Source: Nitrospirota bacterium (GTDB lineage: Bacteria; Nitrospirota; Thermodesulfovibrionia; Thermodesulfovibrionales; UBA1546). Taken from it: 64,000 bases of DNA. Location: positions 94,900-158,899 of the forward strand of contig JACPZK010000006.1 in assembly GCA_016195565.1 (NCBI GenBank), in the 5' to 3' direction. Below the pieces are notes generated by a model. That model worked only from the letters and a program-made list of their open reading frames with translations. It made no database searches and was not told where the DNA came from. Of this stretch, positions 34,726-42,780 are shown piece by piece. Within the stretch, counting starts at the first letter, position 1; each line of letters begins with the position of its first letter. A program made the translations under genes and the position numbers.

Positions 34726-35097
34726 TTATTCGGGGCTGATTTTCTTCAGGATTTCAATTACCTTGTCTTCCTCAAAAGGTTTTAGGATATAATGACTTGC
34801 CCCTGCTTTCAGGCATTCTTTTACCCTGTCCATTGAATCGAGCGCACTGACCATTATTATCTTCAGTTCCTTATTCATGGACCTTAGCATTCTCAGGGCT
34901 TCTATGCCGCCAAGCTGCGGCATGATGATATCAAGCATGAGGATATCGGGAGACAGGGAACTGCAGAGCTTTATGGCCTCTGTGCCGCTTGACGCCTCTC
35001 CGACAACCGTGTAGCTATTTTTTTCAAGAATCTCCCTGAGAGACTTACGCACCTGCGGAGAATCGTCTGCAATCAATATCTTCTTTGACATAGGCAA
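34726..35097 (-). CDS. CheY-like response regulator
   Basis: 123 residues, one receiver domain and no output domain. The acidic pair is IADDSP (Asp10-11), the phosphoacceptor is in DILMLDIIMPQLGG, the Thr/Ser switch is IMVSALD and the Lys is in YILKPFEED. It is downstream of a type IV pilus ATPase gene with an 18-bp gap, so it may regulate pilus-driven motility or a kinase elsewhere. Confidence 0.93.
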   Translation of the reverse strand: MPMSKKILIADDSPQVRKSLREILEKNSYTVVGEASSGTEAIKLCSSLSPDILMLDIIMPQLGGIEALRMLRSMNKELKIIMVSALDSMDRVKECLKAGASHYILKPFEEDKVIEILKKISPE

Positions 35098-35115
35098 TTA
35101 TACCATCATATAAAG

Positions 35116-36819
35116 TTATTTTGTTTCCTTTGTCACTCTGAGAAGCTCTTCAACGCTTGTTATTCCTTCAATCACTTTTTTGATGCCGTCGAAACGCATA
35201 TCTTTGTATCCGGTCTTTGCCGCCGCTTCCCTCAACGCGGCAACAGAGGCTTTCTGGGTGATGAGTTCTCTTATTCGTTCATCCACAACCAGTATCTCAT
35301 AGATAGCGGTTCTTCCTGAATATCCTGTATGCTTGCAATTATCACAGCCCATTCCCTTATAGAATTTCATTCCTTCAATAGATATGTCGAGGCCGGATGC
35401 CTTCAATTCATTTTTTGATGGAGTGTACGCCTCTTTGCACTTTGTGCAGATCTTTCTCATGAGCCTTTGAGCAACAATGCCTATAAGAGACGGCGCAAGC
35501 AGGAACGGCTCAACCCCCATGTCAGTGAGACGGGTTATTGAGCTGGGCGCATCATTCGTGTGCAAAGTGCTGAGAACAAGGTGTCCGGTAAGCGCTGATT
35601 CAGCTGCAATCGCCGCTGTTTCAGGGTCTCTTATCTCTCCGATCATAATGACATCAGGGTCCTGCCTGAGAATTGCCCTCAGGGCATTGGCAAAAGTGAC
35701 ATCTTTTTTCGGATTTACCTGCATCTGATTTATAATTGGCAGCTGGTATTCTATCGGGTCTTCAACGGTTATTATGTTTTTCTCTACAGAGCTTATTTCA
35801 TGAAGCGCGGCATACAAAGTTGTTGTCTTGCCGCTTCCCGTAGGCCCGGTAACGAGCACTATGCCGTAGGGCTGATTTATGAGCTCAAGAAAGGTTTTAT
35901 AATTTTTTTCTGAAAAATCGAGAGCATCAATGCTTACCCTTACATTAGCCCTGTTCAGCAGCCTCATCACGGCTTTTTCGCCATAGAGCGTTGGTATGCT
36001 TGAAACCCTGATGTCGATTTCCTTTTTGTCTACTTTAATCTTTATTCTGCCGTCCTGCGGCTTCTGTTTTTCGGAGATATCCATCTCAGAAAGGATTTTA
36101 ATCCTGGATAAAATCCCCGGATGCATTTTCATGGGGTATGTGCCTGTGTCCCTCAGAATTCCGTCAATCCTGAATCTGACAGAAAGGCTCGCTTCATGCG
36201 GCTCTACATGAATATCGCTTGCATTATCTTCAACTGCCTCTATTATCATTCTGTCAACAATTTTTACGATGGGAAGGTCGGTTCCTGACATTTTTATTTC
36301 TTCTATCTCAGCCCTGCTTATTGAAGTCGGAGATAGCTTCAATGCTTTTTCACTGCTTTCTGTCTCAACTTTCATGAAATAATGTCTGTTTATCGCTTTT
36401 GAGATATCAGAAGGAGGCGATATAACAGGGATCACCCTGCATCGTGTTTCAGCGGCGACGAGATCTATGACGAGAATATCAGTCGGGTCGGATACGGCAA
36501 GTGTGAGTTCATTGCCGACCTTGAAAAGAGGCATGATATTATATTTCTTTGCCAGGGTCTCTGAAATCATGACAGTTACTTCGGGTTTTATTCTAAGGCC
36601 TTCAATCCGCATCACAGGCAGGTTGTACTGTGCGCCAAGAACATTGGCAATATCAACTTCAGTAGCATATCCGAGAGAGATAAGATAACTTCCTAATTTC
36701 TGATTGTCTGCTATGTGTTTCTTTTGTTCTTTGAGGGCGGTATCAAGCTGGCTCTGACTGATAATCCCCCTTTCCACGAGGATTTCGCCAATTTTCAGAT
36801 CGTCTTCTCTTGAAAACAT
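35116..36819 (-). CDS. pilB: Type IV pilus/type II secretion assembly ATPase (PilB/GspE)
   Basis: 567 residues. An N-terminal GspE_N (MshEN-like) domain (IGEILVERGIISQSQLD) is followed by the ATPase with Walker A GPTGSGKTTT (about 326), the Asp box ITVEDPIEYQLP, Walker B DPDVIMIGEIRD, the His box STLHTNDA, and a zinc-binding tetracysteine (CTKCKEAY then GCDNC). PilB powers pilus extension. It lies between a zinc-ribbon gene (8 bp upstream) and cheY (18 bp downstream). The remaining pilus genes are elsewhere. MshEN domains often bind c-di-GMP; whether this one does is not decided. Confidence 0.93.
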   Translation of the reverse strand: MFSREDDLKIGEILVERGIISQSQLDTALKEQKKHIADNQKLGSYLISLGYATEVDIANVLGAQYNLPVMRIEGLRIKPEVTVMISETLAKKYNIMPLFKVGNELTLAVSDPTDILVIDLVAAETRCRVIPVISPPSDISKAINRHYFMKVETESSEKALKLSPTSISRAEIEEIKMSGTDLPIVKIVDRMIIEAVEDNASDIHVEPHEASLSVRFRIDGILRDTGTYPMKMHPGILSRIKILSEMDISEKQKPQDGRIKIKVDKKEIDIRVSSIPTLYGEKAVMRLLNRANVRVSIDALDFSEKNYKTFLELINQPYGIVLVTGPTGSGKTTTLYAALHEISSVEKNIITVEDPIEYQLPIINQMQVNPKKDVTFANALRAILRQDPDVIMIGEIRDPETAAIAAESALTGHLVLSTLHTNDAPSSITRLTDMGVEPFLLAPSLIGIVAQRLMRKICTKCKEAYTPSKNELKASGLDISIEGMKFYKGMGCDNCKHTGYSGRTAIYEILVVDERIRELITQKASVAALREAAAKTGYKDMRFDGIKKVIEGITSVEELLRVTKETK

Positions 36820-36827
36820 TGCTGTGT

Positions 36828-37196
36828 TCAGTCGCTCCCCTTTTCAAACATCCTGTCAAGCGTATCCTGAGATAGCTCACCTGCTTCTGCGGTTTCTTTC
36901 TTTTTGATTTTTTTCTCTTTCTTGTCCGGCTGGGAGTCAATCAGTTCTTTAATATCTTCTGCTGTATATTTTGCCGACGTGAGTATCCCCGCTGCTGATG
37001 GTGTGTTTTCTCCTGCTCCTCCCGGCAAGGGCGCTGCACTGCTCATTGATGAGCCGCAGCCTCCGCAGTATTTGTCTCCAAATGAATTGTGAAAACCGCA
37101 CTTCCTGCAGAAATTGGCTATTAATGCGCCGCATTCCCGGCAGAATTTTCTTCTGTCTGAGTTCTCAGCTTTACATTTCAAGCATATAAGTGTCAT
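36828..37196 (-). CDS. Double zinc-ribbon protein
   Basis: 122 residues. Two or three zinc-ribbon knuckles are seen: CLKCKAENSDRRKFCRECG, CRKCGFHNSFGDKYCGGCG. The rest is a low-complexity linker and a Lys/Glu-rich helix (DKKEKKIKKKETAEAG) with a C-terminal TLDRMFEKG motif. Likely a small adaptor rather than an enzyme. It begins the minus-strand operon with pilB and cheY, which suggests a role in pilus regulation or assembly. Confidence 0.78.
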   Translation of the reverse strand: MTLICLKCKAENSDRRKFCRECGALIANFCRKCGFHNSFGDKYCGGCGSSMSSAAPLPGGAGENTPSAAGILTSAKYTAEDIKELIDSQPDKKEKKIKKKETAEAGELSQDTLDRMFEKGSD

Positions 37197-37269
37197 TTGT
37201 ATTTACGATTATATCAGACCACTGCTGTTTAGTAAATCGGGATAATCAGTCTCCACATCCCCTATTACT

Positions 37270-38691
37270 TTACATCCCTTCCATCAAAAACCTGTGAATA
37301 TCCGCCGCAGCCCTTTTCCCTGCGCCCATTGCGCTTATTACGGTTGCAGAGCCTGTTACAACATCGCCTCCAGCCCAGAGCCTTTCCCTTGATGTCCTGC
37401 CAGTCTCATTGTCTGCAACAACAGTTCCCTCATTCGTCCTCCGGAGATTTCCGTTATTAGTAAATACCACAGGATTCGGACTCGTTCCGAGAGCCATTAT
37501 CACAGTGTCAACATCTATGGTAAATTCAGAATTTGCCAAAGGCACAGGTTTTTTTCTTCCTGAAGCGTCAGCGTCTCCGAGCTTCATCCTGATACATTTT
37601 ATCCCTGTCACGTTTCCGTTAATGTCACCAAATATCTCTACAGGGCTTGTGAGGAAGTCAAAGATTATCCCTTCTTCCTCTGCATGATGAAATTCCTCTA
37701 ATCTTGCAGGAACTTCATCGCGAGACCTTCTGTAAATAACATGAACCTCTCCTGATTCCATTCCCATTGATTTCTGAAGCCTCACAGCGCACCGCGCTGA
37801 ATCCATCGCAACATTCCCCGCTCCTATTACAGCCACACGCCCGCCAATCCTTACAGGTGTGTCATATTCAGGAAAGCGATATGCCTTCATAAGATTAATT
37901 CTCGTGAGAAATTCATTTGCAGACATGACGCCGCTGTAATTTATTCCAGGTATCTTCATGAAATTAGGAAGCCCTGCGCCTGTCCCTATAAAAACAGCGT
38001 CATATTCGCCGAGGAGCTCATCAAGTGTAACTGTCCTGCCGATAATATGGTCTGTCTTTATCTCTATGCCGAGGCACTGAACAGCATAATCTATCTCTGA
38101 ATGAACGACCGGCTTTGGAAGCCGGAATTCCGGGATGCCGTATATGAGAACGCCTCCCGCCGAATGAAGAGATTCAAATATCGTAACTTTGTGCCCTTCC
38201 CTGCCAAGGTCCACAGCACATGCAATGCCCGCCGGGCCTGAGCCAACTACAGCAACTTTCTTCCCTGTATCATGAGGCTTAACCATCGGGCACGTTCTGC
38301 GGCTAAGCTCATAATCTCCAATATACCTTTCGAGCCTTCCTATTGCGAGAGGCTCGCCTGTCTTCCCTAATATGCAGTTTCCCTCGCACTGATTTTCCTG
38401 AGGGCATACGCGGCCGCAGACAGCCGGCAGATTGTTCTTTATCTTCATAACCCTTACAGCCTCGTTTATGTCTCCTTCACGCAGAGCCTTGATAAACTGC
38501 GGAATGAGTACTCCAACAGGGCATCCTTCAACGCATTTAGGTTTTTTACACTGAAGACAGCGCTCTGCCTCCTTAACAGCAGCATCTTCCGGTAAACCCA
38601 GGGACACCTCTTCAAAGTTACCCCTTCTAATCAGCGTATCCTGCAAAGGCATCTCCTGCCTTGGTATTTTCATCCGCTCCTGTTTTGTCAT
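37270..38691 (-). CDS. nfnB: NfnB-like FAD/NADPH oxidoreductase (GltD/GltA family)
   Basis: 473 residues. Two [4Fe-4S] groups in the front domain (CLQCKKPKCVEGCPVGV, CGRVCPQENQCEGNC), then FAD-binding VAVVGSGPAGIACAVDL and the NAD(P)-binding VAVIGAGNVAMDSARCA, closing with the FAD motif LWAGGDVVTGSATVI. In the GltD/SudA/NfnB family this subunit binds NADP(H). Its start overlaps the NfnA-like gene by 4 bp. Together they would make NADH-dependent ferredoxin:NADP oxidoreductase, the bifurcating transhydrogenase of many acetogens. A glutamate synthase role is less likely because no large subunit is adjacent. Confidence 0.9.
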   Translation of the reverse strand: MTKQERMKIPRQEMPLQDTLIRRGNFEEVSLGLPEDAAVKEAERCLQCKKPKCVEGCPVGVLIPQFIKALREGDINEAVRVMKIKNNLPAVCGRVCPQENQCEGNCILGKTGEPLAIGRLERYIGDYELSRRTCPMVKPHDTGKKVAVVGSGPAGIACAVDLGREGHKVTIFESLHSAGGVLIYGIPEFRLPKPVVHSEIDYAVQCLGIEIKTDHIIGRTVTLDELLGEYDAVFIGTGAGLPNFMKIPGINYSGVMSANEFLTRINLMKAYRFPEYDTPVRIGGRVAVIGAGNVAMDSARCAVRLQKSMGMESGEVHVIYRRSRDEVPARLEEFHHAEEEGIIFDFLTSPVEIFGDINGNVTGIKCIRMKLGDADASGRKKPVPLANSEFTIDVDTVIMALGTSPNPVVFTNNGNLRRTNEGTVVADNETGRTSRERLWAGGDVVTGSATVISAMGAGKRAAADIHRFLMEGM

Positions 38692-39554
38692 TTATCCTTA
38701 TCCCCTGCGGTCTCATCGCTCTTGTCCAGATTGCAGATATGCTCCCATCTCCCGGAAGCTATGCGCTCCTCATTCAGGTATATCCTCTGCCTTGAAAGAA
38801 GGCTGTCCCAGTCAATCTTATGGCCGTCAAATTCAGGGCCGTCAACACATACGAACTTTGCTCCATCCTCAAGCAATACCCTGCATCCTCCGCACATGCC
38901 GGTGCCGTCTATCATTATCGTATTAAGGCTGACAACTGTGGGCACGTTAAATTCTTTTGTAAGCATAGAGACAAACTTCATCATTATTGCAGGGCCTATG
39001 GCCCAGACATTAGCGATATTCTTTACGCTTAGGATTTCCTTCAACGGCTCTGTGACAACTGCCTTTCTTCCATAAGAACCGTCATCTGTACAGACGATAA
39101 GCTCATCAGATACGGTTCTCATCCTCTCTTCCCAGAATAAGAGTCCTTTATTCCGCGCGCCTACTATGGAGATAACAACATTCCCCGCTTCTTTAAGCGC
39201 TTTTGCGATAGGATAAACCGGCGCTATGCCTACACCACCTGCCACACAGATGACAGCGCCGTATCTTTTAATCTCTGTCGGATGTCCCAGCGGGCCTGCA
39301 AATGTGGCGAGATTATCTCCTGCGTTGAGGCTGCCGAGATGCTTTGTGGATTTTCCTGCTTCCTGAAAGATTATCGTAACTGTGCCTGCACTGCGGTCAA
39401 AATCAGCAATGGTTAAAGGAACCCTTTCTCCGAAATCATCTATTCTCACTATCACAAACTGGCCGGCGCTCGCCTTTCTTGCAACATGGGGCGCCTCTAT
39501 GACCATGAGCTTGATTGCATCATTAAGCGCCTGTTTATCCAAAATGGTATACAA
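38688..39554 (-). CDS. nfnA: NfnA-like ferredoxin-NADP reductase subunit
   Basis: 288 residues from a TTG at 39554, preceded by ATGGAGGCTTTTC, so the Shine-Dalgarno GGAGG has ideal spacing; the first product residues (M)YTILDKQ match family starts. The FAD-binding GERVPLTIADF, the NAD-binding CVAGGVGIAPVYPIAKAL and the [2Fe-2S] ligands GTGMCGGCRV with a later Cys in FVCVDGPEF are visible. It binds FAD and NADH in NfnAB. The upstream TTG at 39572 has no spacing and is rejected. Confidence 0.9.
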   Translation of the reverse strand: MYTILDKQALNDAIKLMVIEAPHVARKASAGQFVIVRIDDFGERVPLTIADFDRSAGTVTIIFQEAGKSTKHLGSLNAGDNLATFAGPLGHPTEIKRYGAVICVAGGVGIAPVYPIAKALKEAGNVVISIVGARNKGLLFWEERMRTVSDELIVCTDDGSYGRKAVVTEPLKEILSVKNIANVWAIGPAIMMKFVSMLTKEFNVPTVVSLNTIMIDGTGMCGGCRVLLEDGAKFVCVDGPEFDGHKIDWDSLLSRQRIYLNEERIASGRWEHICNLDKSDETAGDKDK

Positions 39555-39695
39555 GAAAAGCCTCCATGGCAAGATTATCTGTCTTTAATCATAAAGCATT
39601 TTTTATATTTTAATAGCTCAGGCACAAGATTTACAACCAATAACCTCATTTTGAGGTATAATACCTATAATAATTTAACCCCTAAAAAGGCAAAA

Positions 39696-40466
39696 ATGGA
39701 CCAGACAGATATCACAACCGCTTCAGACAGCTATAACGTAAAAATTCCTGCGTTTGAGGGTCCTTTTGATCTTCTCCTGCATCTCATCAAAGAAAACAAG
39801 ATTGACATCTATGACATACCCATTGCGGTAATCACAGGACAGTATCTTCAGTACATTGAGATGATGAAAGAACTGAATCTTGACGTGGCAGGCGATTTCC
39901 TTGTCATGGCTGCTACACTCATACACATCAAATCAAGGATGCTTCTCCCTGTTGATGAAGAAGCGCCCGGAGAGGAAGAGGACCCAAGACTTGAACTAAT
40001 CCAGAGGCTTCTTGAATATCAGGCATTCAAAGACGCATCTCTTGGCTTAAGAGAAAAAGAAGAGGAATGGATGAATATCTTCCATAGAGAACCTGTCAAA
40101 GATGAGGAGGCTGAAGCAGAATCCGCAGAGCCTGAACTTTATCTGTTTGACGTCAACCTCTTTGACCTCCTCGGCGCATTCAAAAAGATTCTTAACACAG
40201 CGCCTCCGGAAATAGTCCGGATAACAAGAGAGGCGCTGACTGTAAAAGACAAGATTTCTCATATAATGGAAATGCTTGAGAATAATGACACAGTAAGGTT
40301 TGAAGACCTTTTTAAGGAAGACAGGTCAAGGGTTCAGATCGTAGTTACATTTGTCGCCCTCCTTGAACTGATAAGGCTCGGACTTGTCAGGGCCTATCAG
40401 GAAAATGATTTTGGGAACATATGGGTGATAAATCCCCAGAAAAAAGAAATGCAAACCCAGGCTTAA
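39696..40466 (+). CDS. scpA: Segregation and condensation protein A
   Basis: 256 residues starting at ATG 39696 (MDQTDITTASD). An in-frame start 210 bp upstream would run over the divergent nfnA start and is rejected. It carries the ScpA kleisin pattern: KIPAFEGPFDLLLHLIKENKIDIYDIPIA, the FLVMAATLIHIKSRMLLP helix and a C-terminal winged helix (VTFVALLELIRLGLVRAYQ). ScpA bridges the SMC heads with ScpB. ScpB is not adjacent here, an uncommon separation. Genes for cell wall cleavage and an actin follow on the same strand. Confidence 0.93.
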   Translation: MDQTDITTASDSYNVKIPAFEGPFDLLLHLIKENKIDIYDIPIAVITGQYLQYIEMMKELNLDVAGDFLVMAATLIHIKSRMLLPVDEEAPGEEEDPRLELIQRLLEYQAFKDASLGLREKEEEWMNIFHREPVKDEEAEAESAEPELYLFDVNLFDLLGAFKKILNTAPPEIVRITREALTVKDKISHIMEMLENNDTVRFEDLFKEDRSRVQIVVTFVALLELIRLGLVRAYQENDFGNIWVINPQKKEMQTQA

Positions 40467-40511
40467 GATTTGAATTTTTTGGAATAAACTGTTAAATTGA
40501 TTTTAACCATT

Positions 40512-41576
40512 ATGTTGCAGATTAACTCTAAAAAAAGAGGTCTGAAAGCAAGAGAGGCCATTCTCAGGGGCGTCTATGAAGACAACCTGAAAATAATAGG
40601 AAAGCAGTCTGATGAATCCGCAAGGAAAATCCCGCTTTCCCTGAAAAAAATGTTTCTACTCTTCTCCGTAGGACTGCTGACTATTCTGGGACAAGGCAGC
40701 TACCTGAACCTGCCTTCGTTTCAGGAAACTCAGATGACAGCAAGCATTATAACTCAAAAAAATTATCCGATGCCTCCGCCTCAGGCGGAGGAAACCTCAA
40801 TGAGTTCTTCGGATTATAAGGAATTTTTCAGTGGTTACAGCATACCGTTAAGCCGCATGTTTGGCCTTGGAGTAAAGACAATAATGATAGACGCCGGACA
40901 CGGAGGTGATGACCCGGGCACTATAGGGAATATGGGAACAAAAGAAAAAGAAATTACACTGGACATAGCAAAAAAACTGCAAGAGCGCCTTAAAAAACAC
41001 GGCAGCTACAATATCATTATGACCCGTGAGGATGACATAACACTTCCCCTTAGCAAAAGGGTGGAATTAGCGCAGGCAAGCAAAGCGGATATTTTTATCT
41101 CCATCCATTTAAACTATCTTCCATCCATACCTATAAACATAATAGAGACTTACTATTTCGGGCCTTCATCCGATGTCAAAACGCTGAAGCTCGCTCAACA
41201 GGAGAATGCAGGCTCACAATACGGCTTAAGCGATTTTAAAGACATGATTGAAAAGATGGGTAAAACGCTAAAACTTCAGGAATCTAAAGAACTGGCATCA
41301 TCAATACAAAAAAACCTTTTTATAAACAGCAGGAAGAAAAACGGGAACATCCATAACTTCGGCATAAAGAGGGCGCCGTTTGTAGTTCTTCTTGGCGTAG
41401 ACGTGCCCGCCGTGCTCGCCGAGGTTTCCTGCCTCAGCAACAAGCAGGAAGAGATAGAACTCAACACCGAGAGCCACAGGGAAAATATAGCACGCTATAT
41501 CGAGGCCGGCATATTGGACTATTTAAATAAAGGAGAGGCAAACTATGAAGCAAAAAGAAATACAGAAAGAAGGTAA
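40512..41576 (+). CDS. amiC: Membrane-anchored N-acetylmuramoyl-L-alanine amidase
   Basis: 354 residues from ATG 40512. One membrane anchor (MFLLFSVGLLTILGQGSY) is followed by a short linker and an Amidase_3 domain (about 125-350). The zinc ligands are seen in MIDAGHGGDDPG (His), the following Glu in EKEITLDIAKKL, and ISIHLNYLPS (His), with a catalytic Glu in LAEVSCLSN. It cleaves the stem peptide from glycan in septal peptidoglycan. Its end overlaps the MamK-like gene by 32 bp, so the two are coupled. Confidence 0.9.
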   Translation: MLQINSKKRGLKAREAILRGVYEDNLKIIGKQSDESARKIPLSLKKMFLLFSVGLLTILGQGSYLNLPSFQETQMTASIITQKNYPMPPPQAEETSMSSSDYKEFFSGYSIPLSRMFGLGVKTIMIDAGHGGDDPGTIGNMGTKEKEITLDIAKKLQERLKKHGSYNIIMTREDDITLPLSKRVELAQASKADIFISIHLNYLPSIPINIIETYYFGPSSDVKTLKLAQQENAGSQYGLSDFKDMIEKMGKTLKLQESKELASSIQKNLFINSRKKNGNIHNFGIKRAPFVVLLGVDVPAVLAEVSCLSNKQEEIELNTESHRENIARYIEAGILDYLNKGEANYEAKRNTERR

Positions 41577-42576
41577 TATTTTATTCGTCGGGATTGACCT
41601 GGGAACATCAAGAAGCTCCATCTCTGCGAGCAACGGCACAAGGCAGTGGATTGAAAGCTATGTCGGCTGGCCCAAAGATTTCATATCATTACAGGTAGTC
41701 GGCAAACCTGTTCTCTTTGGTGCAGATGCCCTAAAGCATAGGCTTTCGCTGGACCTCTGCAGGCCGCTTGAACACGGGGTAATCAAAGAGGGAATCGAGA
41801 AAAATGAAGAAGCCGTAAAAGAAATTATAAAATATCTGATTGAACTCGCAAACCCTGAACCTGAACAGAAAATCCATGCAGTGGTCGGGGTTCCTGCTGA
41901 CACCCTGAAAGTAAATAAACTTGCAATCAGAAGGGCAGTGTCGGAATTTGCACACTCGTTGATGGTCGTATCAGAGCCTTTTGCAGTGGCTTACGGACTG
42001 AATCTCTTAAATAATTCACTTGTGATAGATATCGGCGCGGGGACAACCGACCTCTGCATCATGCACGGCGCTATCCCGTCAGATGAAGACCAGAAGACTA
42101 TTATGAACGCAGGCGATTCTATTGACGAACAGCTTTACAGTTATCTTACGGAGAAATATCCGAATTCAAAGTTCAACAAAAATATGGTGCGCCAGTTCAA
42201 AGAGAAGTACAGCTTTGTAAGAGAGATTCAGGGTGATATACGCGTAGAAATCCCTGTTGACGGCAAGCCTGTCATGCATGATATCAAAAACGAGGTTAAA
42301 CGCGCCTGCGAAAGCATTCTCCCCGCGCTTGTAGAAACGACGACCGAAATGATAGCAAGGTTTGACCCTGAATTCCAGCTAAAGATAAAGAACAACATTG
42401 TGCTCGCAGGAGGCGGAAGCCTGATAAGAGGGCTGCGCGAATATCTGCAGGATGCTCTGAAGGAGTATGGGCCATGCAATGTAACAACTGTTCAGGACCC
42501 GCTGTTTGCAGGCTCAGACGGAGCGGTAAAACTTGCGCAGGATATGCCGGCAAAATACTGGGAACCGTTACAATAG
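41545..42576 (+). CDS. mamK: MamK-type bacterial actin
   Basis: 343 residues of the actin/Hsp70 ATPase fold. The phosphate-1 loop is FVGIDLGTSRSS, and the phosphate-2 loop VIDIGAGTTDLCIMHG. The adenosine motif is VLAGGGSLIRGL. Family marks beyond the fold point to MamK, not MreB: GWPKDFISLQVVGKP, VVGVPADTL, VVSEPFAVAYGLNLLNNS and the ending LAQDMPAKYWEPL. MamK forms filaments that position magnetosomes in magnetotactic bacteria. No other mam gene is in the window. Here its partners by position are an amidase and a SPOR protein, which suggests a cell-division or polarity role. Ribosome site GGAGAGG precedes ATG. Confidence 0.88.
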   Translation: MKQKEIQKEGNILFVGIDLGTSRSSISASNGTRQWIESYVGWPKDFISLQVVGKPVLFGADALKHRLSLDLCRPLEHGVIKEGIEKNEEAVKEIIKYLIELANPEPEQKIHAVVGVPADTLKVNKLAIRRAVSEFAHSLMVVSEPFAVAYGLNLLNNSLVIDIGAGTTDLCIMHGAIPSDEDQKTIMNAGDSIDEQLYSYLTEKYPNSKFNKNMVRQFKEKYSFVREIQGDIRVEIPVDGKPVMHDIKNEVKRACESILPALVETTTEMIARFDPEFQLKIKNNIVLAGGGSLIRGLREYLQDALKEYGPCNVTTVQDPLFAGSDGAVKLAQDMPAKYWEPLQ

Positions 42577-42636
42577 AGTTAAAAGTTAAGAGTTGAAAAT
42601 TAAGAATCAGCGACTTTTAACTTTACACTTTTAACT
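42577..42636. repeat. AT-rich hairpin after mamK
   Basis: AGTTAAAAGTTAAGAGTT (42577-42594) and AACTTTACACTTTTAACT (42619-42636) are complementary except for about three positions. The hairpin may end or pause transcription, but it has no T-run of usual type. Confidence 0.6.
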
Positions 42637-42669
42637 CTTAAGTAACTATAGTGAACGACATAAATAAAC

Positions 42670-42739
42670 TGTCATTACGAGCGAAGCGAAGTAATCTCAT
42701 GGCTTGAGATTGCTTCGGGCTATTGCCCTCGCAATGACA
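42670..42739. repeat. Dispersed palindromic repeat, family A (copy 4)
   Basis: TGTCATTACGAGCGAAGCGA at the left and CCTCGCAATGACA at the right. The outer sequences ACTATAGTGAACGACA and TGTCGCTGACTATA are also roughly complementary, so the element sits inside a larger local palindrome. It lies between mamK and the SPOR gene. Confidence 0.88.
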
Positions 42740-42780
42740 ACTTTCTCTTGTCGCTGACTATAATTGAGGGGTGACTTTTC

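Noticed and set aside
37270-39554. Glutamate synthase assignment for the GltD-like gene
   Set aside because: No large glutamate synthase subunit is adjacent, and a coupled NfnA-like partner is; NfnAB/SudAB fits better.
41545-42576. MamK gene taken as proof of magnetosomes
   Set aside because: No mamA/B/E/M/Q-like gene occurs in the window and the neighbours are division-related, so magnetotaxis cannot be claimed.
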